Assembly: GCA_030560485.1 (NCBI GenBank)
Contig: JAKTTS010000025.1
Location: 1 to 61,126, forward strand
Reading direction: 5' to 3'
From: Ascoidea tarda (nom. inval.)
Lineage: Eukaryota; Ascomycota; Saccharomycetes; Ascoideales; Ascoideaceae
Length of the DNA: 61,126 nucleotides
Shown: positions 1-11,338 of the stretch, one piece after another
How positions within the stretch are numbered: the stretch's first letter is position 1
Layout: the number at the start of each line of letters is the position of its first letter
The notes under the pieces: model-generated
Seen by the model: only the letters and a program-made list of their open reading frames with translations
Told to the model about the DNA's origin: nothing
Database searches by the model: none
Program-made: the position numbers and the translations under genes

Positions 1-2446
1 GGCGAAGGTCGCTCGACCAGACTCACATCAACCACTAGCTGCTTTGTCTACAAACTCGTTGAATCTCTACAGAAAAAAACCACCTCTCAAGAATTCTGAA
101 ACAGCTGTGAGAAAAATTACTCATCTTCAAAATGAACCAGAAAATAATATAAATACGTTGATAAACCATTTTAGCATCTTCAAACCATCACCATTGAACA
201 ACGAGAAAAGTATGTCGTTGCAGACTGAAAGTTATTTCACCACTCCAATAAAACCAACGACCATCATAAGAAATGGCCATAATCCTCTAAATAGCAAACC
301 TAGAAACACATTGGTGGTCTACCAAAACAATTCTTCTGGCTTGAGGTCTCCAAAGGCTAAATCTCCCAAGTCAATAAGAACTTCTTCTTCCTCTCTTTCC
401 TTGAGAAAGACCCAATCAAATATAAATCTAAACTTGGAGAAAAAAAGTTCCTTGGAAAATTTAACTGCAATATACAACAAAAAACTACTTGAACTCTCGT
501 CTCAAAAGAAGCTCTACATAAATTCATGCGCATACCAAAAGGAACTGCAGTTTCAATTGATAGAATTGCAAGATAAATACGATTTCTTGAAAAAGAACTT
601 GGATTCCAAAAAGGAATCACTAGATTTCTTGATCAATGTTAACAAAAGAGATAAGCTAAATGATTTGAAAAGAAATTTTGATTTAAATTCTAAACAATTG
701 GTCGTAAATTTCGAGGATGCCCTATACAATCATCAAAAAGAATTGAATTCAGAAATAGATAAAATCAAATCATTTAAGAATGAGCCACTCTCACAAGAAA
801 AGCAGAAAAAATGGGATATATTAAATAAACTAAATGATAAAATTAAAAATTTCGACAATATATCGAATAAAGCCATAAACGATTTAAATGATGAAAAAAA
901 CTCAATTTTAATTAATTATAAGAAAAAAATTGATTTGGATTGTAATAATTTAAATAACGATTTATCTAAAATCAATACTAAACTATCATCCATAATAGCC
1001 GAAATCTCAACTATAAAATTAAATATAAATGATCTAAAAAACGAAAAAAATTCCTTAATGGAAAACTACGATAAATTTAATGAAAAGATAAAAGATAAAT
1101 CTCTTGTAAATCAATCTTTGTCATCAAATTTACAAAATTTGAAAAATGATTCAACTATAATCGATGAAAAAATTCAAAAAATAAAAGAAATTTTACAATA
1201 TAATATTATTCAAACAGAAAAAATAAATAAAGAATTAGTATCCAAAGAAAACTTGAGAAGAAATTTACATAATCAGTATCAGGATTTGAAAGGAAATATA
1301 AGAGTCTTTTGTAGAATAAGACCCTCAATAAATACAAATGAAAAATTGCTATCAATGGAATTTCCTGATGAATTTGATGAAAATAAGGAGATTTTAATAA
1401 AAGAACCAATAACAATAGAAAAATTGAACCAGTTTGGCACAAACCCTACTAATACTAACAGCTATAATAATAAGGGGAGCAATAACTGCAACTCAGTTAT
1501 TCATTCCTTTGAATTTGATAGAATATTTGGAATGGATACCAATAATGTTGAAATATTTGATGAAATATCTCAATTAGTTAAAACCTCATTATATGGATTC
1601 AATGTATGCATTTTTGCTTATGGGCAAACAGGGAGTGGTAAAACTTATACAATGTCAAATTTGAAAGATGGTATGATACCCAAGGCTGTTAATCAAATAT
1701 TTGATACTATTAATGATTCCACAATAAAACTAAAAGGTTGGAATTATAAAATATATGGCCAATTTCTAGAGATTTATAATGAAACAATTCATGATTTGTT
1801 AAATAATAATAACAACAACAAAGACGACAAGAAAAAAAAATTGAAATATGAAATCAGACATGATCCATTAAATGAAAAAACCACAATTACAAATTTGAGT
1901 GAAATTGAATTACTAGATGTTGATATGGTTAATGAAATATTAATCAAGGCCAATAATAATCGATCAGTTGCATCAACAAAAAGTAATGAAAGGTCATCGA
2001 GATCTCACAGCATTTTTCGAATCAAAATTGTTGGAGAAAATCCAATGACTAGGGAAAATACTGAGGGAATCTTGAATTTAATTGATTTGGCTGGATCAGA
2101 GAGATTATCGCAATCCCAAGTTACAGGTGAACGATTGAAAGAAACACGAGCAATCAATAAGAGTCTAAGTTGTCTAGGAGATGTCATTTATGCGTTGGGG
2201 AATAATAACACACCTAATAGTCATAATTCAGTTAGCAATAGCAATCATATACCATTTCGAAATTCGAAATTAACTTATCTCTTACAATATTCACTCAGTG
2301 GTAAGTCTAAAACATTAATGTTTGTTACAATTCCACCATTTGAGAAGAATTTTAATGAAACGTTAAATTCCTTGAGATTTGCTAAAAAAGTGAACAACAC
2401 AAAGATTTGCAATGCAAATGGGTGTCGAAAAAAAAGAAATGAGTAG
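1..2446 (+). CDS. KAR3: Kinesin-14 motor protein Kar3, 5' end cut by window edge
   Basis: Minus-end-directed microtubule motor acting in mitosis, spindle positioning and karyogamy. The frame is open to base 1 and the first in-frame ATG lies about 57 codons in, so the true start is outside the window; about 800 residues are visible. The order is a basic Ser/Asn-rich tail, a long Lys/Asn/Glu-rich coiled coil (roughly residues 140-410), then a C-terminal motor. The neck-motor junction GNIRVFCRIRP, typical of kinesin-14, is near residue 415; P-loop GQTGSGKT near 526; switch I NERSSRSHS near 650; switch II LIDLAGSE near 680. A C-terminal motor preceded by a coiled coil defines the Kar3 class. Low-complexity inserts (Asn runs) sit in surface loops of the motor. 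The stop is TAG. In S. cerevisiae KAR3 is next to TAZ1; here TAZ1 is 14 kb away on the same strand. Confidence 0.95.
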   Translation, partial: AKVARPDSHQPLAALSTNSLNLYRKKPPLKNSETAVRKITHLQNEPENNINTLINHFSIFKPSPLNNEKSMSLQTESYFTTPIKPTTIIRNGHNPLNSKPRNTLVVYQNNSSGLRSPKAKSPKSIRTSSSSLSLRKTQSNINLNLEKKSSLENLTAIYNKKLLELSSQKKLYINSCAYQKELQFQLIELQDKYDFLKKNLDSKKESLDFLINVNKRDKLNDLKRNFDLNSKQLVVNFEDALYNHQKELNSEIDKIKSFKNEPLSQEKQKKWDILNKLNDKIKNFDNISNKAINDLNDEKNSILINYKKKIDLDCNNLNNDLSKINTKLSSIIAEISTIKLNINDLKNEKNSLMENYDKFNEKIKDKSLVNQSLSSNLQNLKNDSTIIDEKIQKIKEILQYNIIQTEKINKELVSKENLRRNLHNQYQDLKGNIRVFCRIRPSINTNEKLLSMEFPDEFDENKEILIKEPITIEKLNQFGTNPTNTNSYNNKGSNNCNSVIHSFEFDRIFGMDTNNVEIFDEISQLVKTSLYGFNVCIFAYGQTGSGKTYTMSNLKDGMIPKAVNQIFDTINDSTIKLKGWNYKIYGQFLEIYNETIHDLLNNNNNNKDDKKKKLKYEIRHDPLNEKTTITNLSEIELLDVDMVNEILIKANNNRSVASTKSNERSSRSHSIFRIKIVGENPMTRENTEGILNLIDLAGSERLSQSQVTGERLKETRAINKSLSCLGDVIYALGNNNTPNSHNSVSNSNHIPFRNSKLTYLLQYSLSGKSKTLMFVTIPPFEKNFNETLNSLRFAKKVNNTKICNANGCRKKRNE

Positions 2447-2546
2447 AGGAATAAAGATCTTGAAATGTGGAAATTGGCAAATACTTTTACTTTTATTTTT
2501 ACTTTTAATTGTAATTTGATGGCTTTTCATTTAATGTTTTCTTTGA

Positions 2547-2582
2547 TTGTTTGATTGTTTGATTGTTTGATTGTTTGATTGG
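2547..2582. repeat. Short tandem repeat TTTGATTG-type
   Basis: About four to five copies of the 8-bp unit TTGATTGT follow the KAR3 stop in a T-rich stretch that probably forms the 3' untranslated and polyadenylation zone. It is a simple microsatellite. Confidence 0.7.
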
Positions 2583-3624
2583 TTTATTTTTGTTTTTTTG
2601 TTTTTTGTTTTCTTGGTTTTGTAAAATTTGAAACGTTTATTTCTTTTGTATTATATTTAGTTGAATTGTTTTGTTTTAATTGTTTTAATTGATATATTAA
2701 GTTTTGAAACCAGGTTTTGGAGAAGATTTGGATTTAATTTGCAAAGCAAAGCAAAGTTCAAGTTTAAGTTAAAGAGTTGTTACAAGTTGATAAAAGGAAA
2801 AATAATTTTAAATGACAAGTATAATAATAATGTTTTGATATTTTAAAGTTGTGAGATCCAGTGAAAAGGAACTACAAATAGGAATAATTAAAAGGAATAA
2901 TTAAAAGCAAAAAGGCGAAATGAAATGAAATGAAATGAAATGATGAAATGATGAAATGATGAATAATATGGATATAAGAGAATATGATGAGTTAATTTTT
3001 TTTTTAATTTAAAAAGATGGCATTGGAAAAACTATCAGAAGTTGATAAGTGCGATGAATCATAAATAGAAACGACATCGCCATTTTTCTTTTTTTAGAAT
3101 TTTGTTTAAATTTGATTTGTGTTTTTTTTTTAAATATGAATAGCATGATTTTGAGTAGTACTAATAGTAGTAGTGGTAGAAGTAGTAGTAATGTGATTGA
3201 GAGAGAATTGGAGGACATAATAAATTGAAAGAATTGAAATTTTTTTTTTTTGTTTAATATTGCGGTTTCAGATTTGTTTCTTAATTTAACAAACAGAAGT
3301 TTGGATATAGGTTTAAAATGGGTGTAGATATTGGACGATGGATTGAACCTAAAAGAAGACGTATTTTCAAAAAAGATAAATAGAAAGCAAATGAAACCAA
3401 ATAATTTAAGATATATAATATTGAAAAGAAAGAGAAAAAGAGAAAAAGAAAAAAGGAAAAAGAAAAAGAAAAAAACAAACAGATTTATCATAAAGTATAC
3501 ATAAGATTTGAAACGAATGAAAAGCAAGTTGAAGCTGCTAGATTATGGAAGGGCAATATAAAGAAAAAGGAAGGTATATTAATGGAATTGAATTTGAAAT
3601 TTGAAAGTAACTGTTCATTTTGAG

Positions 3625-3664
3625 AATAAATTGAATAAATTGAATAAATTGAATAAATTGAATT
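3625..3664. repeat. Tandem repeat AAATTGAAT (9 bp)
   Basis: Four consecutive 9-bp units (AATTGAATA phase) with almost no divergence, in the gap downstream of KAR3. The minus strand reads as a repetitive Ile-Tyr-Ser or Ile-Gln-Phe string, so the short frame there is spurious. Confidence 0.7.
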
Positions 3665-3899
3665 AAGATAATAATGAAAAGATGAAATTTCTTCTGAAAT
3701 GAGAAAATATGGTGAGGGAGACCAGCGAATTGAAAGCAATTGAAAACCGGTACATTGGACAATAGTAGGCACAGCAATGAATTAGGAAGCATTAGTAATT
3801 AGCCCTGGAGTGTTGAGTAATAAGGAACGAGGATGATTGTGAGATAGGGAATTGAAATAGAAGGAAACAGCACTTGTCAGCTAGAGAGTCAATATAAAA

Positions 3900-4310
3900 T
3901 GGAAGGAACAATAAACAAAGAAGCGTCCCGATTGAGGCAGTCAGAGCCAGAACTCTGAATCAATAAGACCCAGCAAAAGTTTGGTACACAACGTAACAGA
4001 GGTATTCTGATGGAAGAGGTAGAACAATAGCGAGCAGCATTCTTTGCTGACGGAGGGCTTCTAGAAGGCCTGACGCAGAAACAAGGTTCGGAGACGGTTA
4101 TAAAGATGAAGGCCTAAAGCGGACTGGCGGCGGACAGTTTATAATAATGTTTTTCCGTGTCTGTGGATGCAGGCACTGCGCTGCAGACGCGTAGCATGCG
4201 TGTTTCTGGAAAACCCGCGTTTTGGACCTACTGAGAGTGGTAAGCCCGATCTGCCGATTGGTCCGGCATGCTGATATCATCAGTTGAACAGACAAAAACA
4301 ATAAGTTTCC
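3900..4310. promoter_or_regulatory. GC-rich island with two TTCnnGAA palindromes; possible promoter
   Basis: This 400-bp block is visibly richer in G+C than its AT-rich surroundings. Elsewhere in the window similar islands lie directly upstream of genes (TAZ1, ZDS1, HRD1/HOG1, VCX1, ARO4). It contains the perfect palindrome CTTCTAGAAG at 4058-4067 and a second TTCTGGAA at 4204-4211, both fitting the TTCnnGAA core bound by heat-shock factor. No protein-coding frame lies next to it. A promoter of an unannotated or non-coding transcript is an inference from composition only. Confidence 0.3.
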
Positions 4311-5681
4311 AACTTAAAATGAAATGAAACTGGCAATAATAAAGATCTCAGCAAGGCATATATTGTTCAAATATTTTCAAAATTTGGAATTTTGATATTG
4401 ATCTTGATATTTTGATGATTTTATATTTCAATTTGTTGAATTTGATTGTTCTTACACCAGCATGGTGCTTCTGGTAGGAAAAAAATTTTACTGATTTCCA
4501 AATTGGCCATATGGGAAAGCTTAAACTATCCTGTTTTGTGTATAGTAGATTTATAGTTTACAACACTAAATAGAAATAGGAGGGTCTTTTTTTGTTGAAA
4601 AGCCACATGAAATTAAAGTAGGTGTGACAGTCGGAAACAATAACAATGTTATGTACACCAACAGACTTAATAATGATTACAAATCCATTGAACTGTATGA
4701 CCAAAGAAGTGATGCGATATCTTTGAAGTAACTTTGGAATGAATAAAGGGCAAGATATAAATAAATGCTTAGCAACTAGTAAGGAAAGACCGGCGCTTAG
4801 TTATTGAATAGAGAGAAATCTTGTGAGTATTTATAATAAATTGTTTGTTGGAGAAAGAAACAAAATTTAGAGCGAAGCGAGATAGTAAATAACAAGTCAT
4901 CTTGATACAAGTGCGGATATTTTCACAGGTGGTTCAAAAGTACAAACAACTTGATAACAAGCACTAAACTGTGCAGCAGTGGGTTATAAATAAACCAGGT
5001 AGAGTGATAAACTTCTAAATATTATCACTATTGTTAATAATAACATTATTCGTGATTGTAAATATTCGTGAACAATAGCATCCACGAATATTTGATCCGA
5101 AAGCGAGAGAAAAGCAGTCCTAATTGGAAATGTATTGGGAGTATTTTCACTGCTTTGGATATGTGAGTGAAATGAGCAGTGAGATGGCGATTCCTCTTCA
5201 TCCCAAACAACTGGGCTAATAATAGACTGGCAATAGAGCCAGCGGCCATTTAAGCCCATCTGGAAGTGCAGTTTGTTATCATTTGGAGAGGAAGCGTTTT
5301 TGTGTAACAGAGCTGGTCGTGGTTGCCATTGCAGCGCTCGAAAAAAGCGCCGTTGGATAGTAAAGCACTGGATCCATTCAGACGAGTGAAATTGGCAATA
5401 CATTGGCAACACATTGGCACGATAGCAATATTTGATCAAACAGGCTGTTGCAAAGCTGTTGTTGCAAAGCTGTAGCTGTATTCCTTTTTTGTGCTGCCTT
5501 TTTTTGTTAAGCATTTACTATTGAAGATCCCCTGAATATTGCTCAAGGTCGTTAAATATTAGTTTTCTGAAATAAATGACCATAAAGTACAAGCGCTAGT
5601 TGTAACTTTTAGCTTGGAAACGAAAGGGCAATTACATGTAATGTAATATAAAATAAAATAGAATAGAATAGAATAATAAAA

Positions 5682-5714
5682 TTAAATAATAAATGAAATT
5701 TATTTATTATTTAA
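5682..5714. repeat. 13-bp perfect inverted repeat with 7-bp loop
   Basis: TTAAATAATAAAT at 5682-5694 is the exact reverse complement of ATTTATTATTTAA at 5702-5714, with GAAATTT between. It would form an AT-only hairpin. Such perfect symmetry is somewhat long for chance even at this base composition, but no gene end lies next to it. Confidence 0.6.
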
Positions 5715-7825
5715 GTTTAATCAAGTGTTTGAGCAACTTAATTTCAATGCACAAAATCTAATTACAGCAAAATAGATTACGAAAAAAACTAATTATGGTA
5801 ACAATAGTATGGTTTCTAAATGAGTTGTATTACAATGTGCCAATGAACAAATAAATGCCATATGGAATCGAATAGACTCACTTTGTATATACAGAAATAC
5901 CGTAACTATTGCAAGGCAGAAAATCTCTGTTGAAGAATATTCCTAGAGGGAATAACAATAAAACGGTTTTTAAAGAAAAGGGAGAGGAAAGAAAGAAAGA
6001 TATCAAAGAAAGTGCAGCAAAAATAACTCAAACTGCAAAGCGCAAAAATAAACAACAACAACCTGTGAACCATTAAACAGTCACTTGCCGCTTTGCTCGC
6101 AAACCTATTTTTGATATGGTGGTCGCTATTGTTATGCTTTCAAACAACCTTTAAATGGCACGAGAATAGCAATCCAAACACTTGATAGCAAAGCTGTTCA
6201 TCCCAATCTACTGAGGATCGGAAATCGGGAACAAAAGCCAGCATTCTCCCCAGTTCCCAAGTTTGGAGTTACACAAAACAAACTTGAAGATATTCAGGTT
6301 ATTCTTATCACATTCATTTATTATTGTGTTTCTCTGCAAATTTTGTTGAATATCCTCGAGCCGATCCATGAGGCTGATGACATAATCGCTGTATATCATT
6401 CTAGCGATTACCTAATTTGACGTAATAGCATCTGTATTTTTCTTGAAGAAAAATAGTTAAAGTGAATGAATTTGAATGAATTGTTGGGCTTTTAGTTTAC
6501 TTTTGGAACATTATAGTTATTTCATCATCCAGTTATATTGTTATTTTTTCTTACTTTTTCTTGTCTTTTTTTATCTATTTTTTATGAGTCTAAAAGGTTT
6601 TTTTAAACTGTTTTTCTAATATTTGTAACAGTCGTATCATGCTTTATATTGTTCAATTGTCTTTGTTGGATTTTAGTTTTCACTATGAGCTTTTACCTAT
6701 TTAGAGCCTAATGTACAGTGATTAATTTGAAAGTTAGATTTTCCATTATTTTTAGTTTGAAATATTTCCACTATTCTTCACTAAGTTTTTTTGTTTTTTT
6801 TTCGTTTATTTGGTAATTAATATCAATCACTAATTTTAATCATCAAAATTGTCTAATAGATTACTCATTAGGCACTATTAAATACACCGTATTAATAAGT
6901 ATTATATCAGTGATATGTTGTTGAGTTTGAATCTATTAAATGAGTATCAGAAAAAAGGTAACAGAAAAGAATGAACGAAAATTTAAATAGTCCAAAATGA
7001 ACTGTAGCAAAAATGGTAGTGAATTGGATATGAGCTGGCATTGTTAGTAATTTAAAATCTGAACACTCGCACTAAAAGTTTAAATTAAAATTTTGTTTTG
7101 CACACCTATATTTCAGTAAATGGGAAATTTATCGTTAAAGGGGAAAATTAAATTAGCAGACAGTGCGTTGACCGTGGTTGGCTGGAAGGTTCTCATTACT
7201 AATACAGACATAGGAATTGATAAAACGACAAAGTAATAAAATAATCATTGAGATGAGTAAATAAACCCATTTTGTTCAATTAAATCAGTTTAAAACAAGA
7301 TTGATAATTGCGGATTTGTGCAATATGTGAGCTTACCTTTCCTAATAAAGTTAATATCAATCAAGTTGGCATTACAGTTAGCAGTTTAGGGTTTGTGTAT
7401 CTGCAGAAAATTGGCTCTAAAGTTTATACTATTTTGTTTTGTATTGTGCATGGGTAAATAGATGTATGATCTAAACAACAATAATATTTGTGTTCACCTC
7501 TACCAGCACAGCCCCATAAATACTGGAAAATAAAGGACTTCCAAAGAGGATAAAGCAATTAGTTCTATAATTTTTGTATTGTTTTAAAGAATAAAGTGAA
7601 AAGTGTCGTGGGTGGAATCGTAACCAGATCTGATGAATGTTTGCTTTAAATTCGGAGTGTTGAATTTAGCCTCAAAATCAAAGGCCCAACAATCAGATCT
7701 GTGACAAACCAGTGCTGTATTTCTTCACGCTGCCCCAGCATCTGTTCCTCTTCATCCATATTTATACTCACATATCCGTAGCTGCTTTCTGGTTTCGTAA
7801 TGATGACATAAAAAGAAATATTCTC

Positions 7826-7882
7826 TGCAAATAATAATATTATTATGTAAATAATAGTATTATTATTATGTAAATAATATCT
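7826..7882. repeat. Duplicated ATTATTATGTAAATAATA segment
   Basis: Two direct copies of an AT-rich element containing TATTATGTAAATAATA follow one another with a few extra ATT units. This looks like local slippage; no function can be assigned. Confidence 0.5.
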
Positions 7883-8663
7883 CACCCGGAGCAAAGCTTA
7901 GGGATTTCAAAAACCAGAGGTTGACTGATTGATGAATGATCCAAAATCAAAAAAAAGGCACGAAAAACTTCCTATGTTGCCGATAAATAATAAACACAAT
8001 TATTAATTATTAATTTGAATAATATAGCTATTGCTGGAACTGCATGCGACATTTCATCCCTCAAAGTTTGCGTCAGTTACCTTATTTGGATCATCAGCTT
8101 GGTAATAATCAGAATTCTCAAAGCACCCATTTGATCGTGATAAAACTATGCAAAAATCAATCGAAATCCATGGAAAACAAATGAAATTGCAATTATATCA
8201 TCACTCTGTACAAATTTATATTACCTTACATTATTTTATTATTTTATTTAATTTTATTATTTCACTGGATTATTGTCTAAGCACAATGCATCATGAAATA
8301 TGCCAATTAGACTTTGGAAAAGGAAAAATTGAGATGATAAAGTTGCTTATTTCCCTTCTTTGCCTAGCACCTGATTGTTTTAAGGTGGAGATTTGAGATC
8401 TCTAATAAATCTCAACAATCCTCTTTACAACAATAGAATTCAGGTTCTTAAAAAGGAAGAAAATCACACAAAATTGCAAAAGCAAAAAATTTAACCTGTA
8501 GTCTTTGCAGCAAATTAAGAAAATCCTGTTTGGAAATTCTATTATGGACTGCTCAATTTAAGTGTTTTGAACAAATTATTATGTACTGGATATCACCAAA
8601 GAAGTTTGAAATCGGGAGCGAAATTTCTTTTTGGTTGCGCGAAAAAGAAAAAAACCAACAGAA

Positions 8664-8731
8664 ATGAAATAAAATAAAATAAAATAAAATAAAATGAAAT
8701 GAAATGAAATGAAATGAAATGAAATGAAATG
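8664..8731. repeat. Pentanucleotide microsatellite (AAAAT then AAATG)
   Basis: Several AAAAT units run directly into seven or eight AAATG units. This is a clean composite microsatellite in non-coding DNA; the Phe/Ile/Ser/His-rich frames on the minus strand are its translation and not a gene. Confidence 0.8.
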
Positions 8732-8879
8732 GAAAAAATAAACCAAAAGAAAAACATGCAAAACTTAGAGTATAATTATAACACATAATTGGTTTCAGGT
8801 ATATATTGTAGAAGTTACTAGCTGGGGATGGCAGTGCCCTTGGAACAATTCAATGCACTTCTCATTATGTACTACTGGA

Positions 8880-8900
8880 GATTAATCAAAGTGATTAATC
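8880..8900. promoter_or_regulatory. Twin GATTAATC palindromes
   Basis: GATTAATC occurs at 8880-8887 and again at 8893-8900, start-to-start spacing 13 bp. Each is an 8-bp palindrome with the TAAT core favoured by homeodomain proteins. They lie 1.3 kb upstream of the HMG-box gene, inside its long 5' region, so they may be part of its control DNA. The binding factor is not known. Confidence 0.3.
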
Positions 8901-9926
8901 AGACTAGTGAAATTGGAAATACATTTGCTGCCTTTAATATCGATATCTCTCACTCATTTTTTCCTTCTGTCTGGCTTTCAAGATATTCTCCAGATTTGTC
9001 AATTTATCCACAATCAAAACACAAAGATAACAAAAAAATCGCCTATTGTAAGTAATGTGTCTTTTTTTTGGCTTTCTTTTTCTGTTTCGCTCCACCACTA
9101 GCACTGCGAATAGTCCAATAATAAAGGATTTTCAGTTGAAATCATCAATCTGGATTTTCTTTTTTGGGCTGAAGATCTTCCTTTTGTCTTAGTGAATTTC
9201 TGTATTAGATAGCAATTTAGCAAATAAAAGAGATTGCAGTTCAAACAATAGCTCTTTATTACACTCTTCTTACAACATGGAACTCGGAGCTGACTCCCAG
9301 TTACCTTTTGGATAGATAGTAATCAATAATGAAACAAATCTCAAACGCAAACCTACCTGATAAAAAGAAAATTTGTCAATTGGAAAAATTATAGCCGAAT
9401 TTGTACACGCGTAATCAAAAACAATAGACTTGCTATTATCTCATCTCATAGCTCATACTTCGCAAAATTTTCTGGAATGACTCCATCCTGGCTCTGAAAA
9501 CACCTCCATCCAAACTCCAAGCTACAGATCCCAAACACAACACAGAAACAAAAGCAACTTCTCAAAAGCAACTTCCCACAAACTGCTCCCACAAACAACT
9601 CCCTCTTCACCAGTTTCTTTCCTTCCTTCTTTGCTTCCATCGCATCCATCGCGCTGGCCGCCCCCTTGAATTGGCTCAAACCGTGTTGAAGGTCATCCAC
9701 GTGCCATATCTCGTTGGAACACCGACACACGCAGCTGCTTGCAGATACTTTGTATTGTCACGGAAACAGTGCCAGTTGTAGCAGTCTAATTTATTCACCA
9801 CGTCATGAGACAGCTCTCCCATGAAACGATCCAAATCCTGTGGCTGTCTTGTAGCTTTTTTATTGCGGATAATTAAACTAGTGATTACCTGCAAGAGTAT
9901 GCTAAAAGCAGATGCATATCCTTGCA

Positions 9927-9934
9927 TATATAAA
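9927..9934 (+). promoter_or_regulatory. TATA box candidate for the HMG-box gene
   Basis: TATATAAA at 9927-9934, about 260 bp upstream of the ATG at 10193. The stretch between is T/C-rich as in yeast leaders. If this TATA is used, the 71-codon frame starting at 9821 lies upstream of the transcript and is not an upstream ORF. Confidence 0.45.
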
Positions 9935-10192
9935 CTACTATTTTATTTTAGAATTAATATAAATAAGCTTCACTTTTCTCTATTTTTCCTTCTTACATTA
10001 TCTATTTTTTCATTTTACAACTATTTGGACTTCTAAATTACATCTTTGATTTATTTTCACTTTTCTCGTCTCATCAATTTCGCATTTCCATTTCCTGGTT
10101 TACCATCGTCCTCACTTGATTATTTTTCCTGACTCCAGCTACAAAACAATACACAATTATACTTCCAATACTGGTCTCCATCTCTCTCCATA

Positions 10193-11338
10193 ATGACCTA
10201 CGCTGATCACAAATTCTACAACCAACTTTTACCAACCGGTCCCAACTCCTTGGCTAACTACAGTCTGCTGAAATCCTCCTCATACTACCCAAGTCCATCC
10301 AACTTCTCTTCCGCATCTCTCATCACCCCCAACCCACAAGTACAACAACCACCCCAATCTCAACAACAGCAATTGATATATGGCTCTTCTCAGCATCCAC
10401 AGCATATTCCACAGCCTTATAACTACATGTCAAATACCTACACACCCAACAACACCTCCGAACCAATTGATTACCCAATCATAAAAGAAAATAACAATCG
10501 AGTGTCTAAACTGTCCAGCGGCACTACATCCCACAAATCAAAATCTTCAAACAGCGGAAGCCCATCCAACACAAATGTGATATTGGACAGATGCACTTGT
10601 CGTAATTCAAACTCTTCTACAAACGACTCAAACCACATTCCAAGACCCAGAAATGCCTTTATTTTGTTTCGTCAGCAATACCACCAATCCGTTCTCGATG
10701 AAGGCAATGTCATAAGAACCAATCCAGACGTATCCAGAGAATTGGGCAAAAGATGGAGAGCTTTGCCTCTTGATCAAAAGGCCTACTGGAATAAAGCTGC
10801 TGAAGAAGAAAAAAAGAAACATGCTGAAAAATATCCTGGTTATAGATACATTCCCAGAAGATCCGGCAAAAAGAATCTTTGCCCATACTGCAAATCTAGA
10901 GAAGCTGCTAATGAAAAACTAAAGTACGACGTCTCAAATCACATTCAAAATCAATTACCAAACCAATTACACTCCCAAATTCCCATTCAGCCCCAACTAA
11001 ACCAATCTCCAATGATGATCTCCAGCAATATTCTATCTCCCAATTTGATGCTGCCAATTCAAAACCAAATGGTACAGCACAGCTCTCCAATCGCATCTCC
11101 TCAGCCTTTCCTTCACCAACCACAAACGCCACAACCTTATCAAAACCAATACTACAATCAACAACCCTACAAACTACCTCCATTAAACCCTCCTCCACAA
11201 CGTGCTTCACCTATTTACCAACATTTTCCAAGACCTTATGAATATCTTGATAAAAAAAAAGTTAAAAAAGAACAGATAACTTTGCCACACATATCACACT
11301 TGGGTCTCCCAACCCACGATCTCAATTTAATTCGTTAA
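10193..11338 (+). CDS. HMG-box transcription regulator, Rox1/Rfg1-like
   Basis: A 381-residue sequence-specific HMG-box protein, probably a nuclear repressor or activator. The box spans about residues 149-220: it opens with IPRPRNAFILFRQQ, has the core ELGKRWRALP and ends KYPGYRYIPRR. This is the fungal MATA/Rox1 type: S. cerevisiae Rox1 starts its box with a very similar segment. The flanks are disordered (Pro/Gln/Ser/Asn-rich). Cys134-x-Cys136 stands just before the box and Cys230-x2-Cys233 just after it, so four cysteines bracket the domain, which could bind a metal. The start is the ATG at 10193. Rox1 represses hypoxic genes and Rfg1 represses filamentation in Candida albicans; which role applies here, or whether it is a Ste11-like mating regulator, cannot be told. 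It is isolated by 7.7 kb and 5.3 kb of non-coding DNA. Confidence 0.85.
   Translation: MTYADHKFYNQLLPTGPNSLANYSLLKSSSYYPSPSNFSSASLITPNPQVQQPPQSQQQQLIYGSSQHPQHIPQPYNYMSNTYTPNNTSEPIDYPIIKENNNRVSKLSSGTTSHKSKSSNSGSPSNTNVILDRCTCRNSNSSTNDSNHIPRPRNAFILFRQQYHQSVLDEGNVIRTNPDVSRELGKRWRALPLDQKAYWNKAAEEEKKKHAEKYPGYRYIPRRSGKKNLCPYCKSREAANEKLKYDVSNHIQNQLPNQLHSQIPIQPQLNQSPMMISSNILSPNLMLPIQNQMVQHSSPIASPQPFLHQPQTPQPYQNQYYNQQPYKLPPLNPPPQRASPIYQHFPRPYEYLDKKKVKKEQITLPHISHLGLPTHDLNLIR

Larger units (their letters stand above)
2447..10192. other. 7.7-kb intergenic region with no supported gene
   Basis: This is the largest gap in the window, more than ten times the usual spacing here. No reading frame shows a recognisable protein; the short frames present are low-complexity (poly-Lys, poly-Ser or hydrophobic complements). 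Bases 2447-3700 are strongly purine-rich on the plus strand after the KAR3 stop, with short tandem repeats. About 3900-4310 is a relatively GC-rich island with two TTCnnGAA palindromes. An AT hairpin is at 5682-5714, an (AAAAT/AAATG)n array at about 8664-8730 and twin GATTAATC sites at 8880-8900. About 9460-9830 is again richer in GC and includes CACGTG (near 9699), probably the proximal promoter of the HMG-box gene. I found no tRNA, snRNA or rRNA in it. Confidence 0.7.

Noticed and set aside
3017-3625. Several short plus-strand frames after KAR3 that look protein-like (starting near 3017, 3136, 3318 and 3406)
   Set aside because: They are short, in different frames, rich in Lys/Glu/Ser from purine-rich DNA, have no convincing splice signals to join them, and match no protein I know.
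9821-10036. 71-codon frame as an upstream ORF of the HMG-box gene
   Set aside because: A TATA box at 9927 lies inside it, so the main transcript probably begins downstream; the peptide is also featureless.
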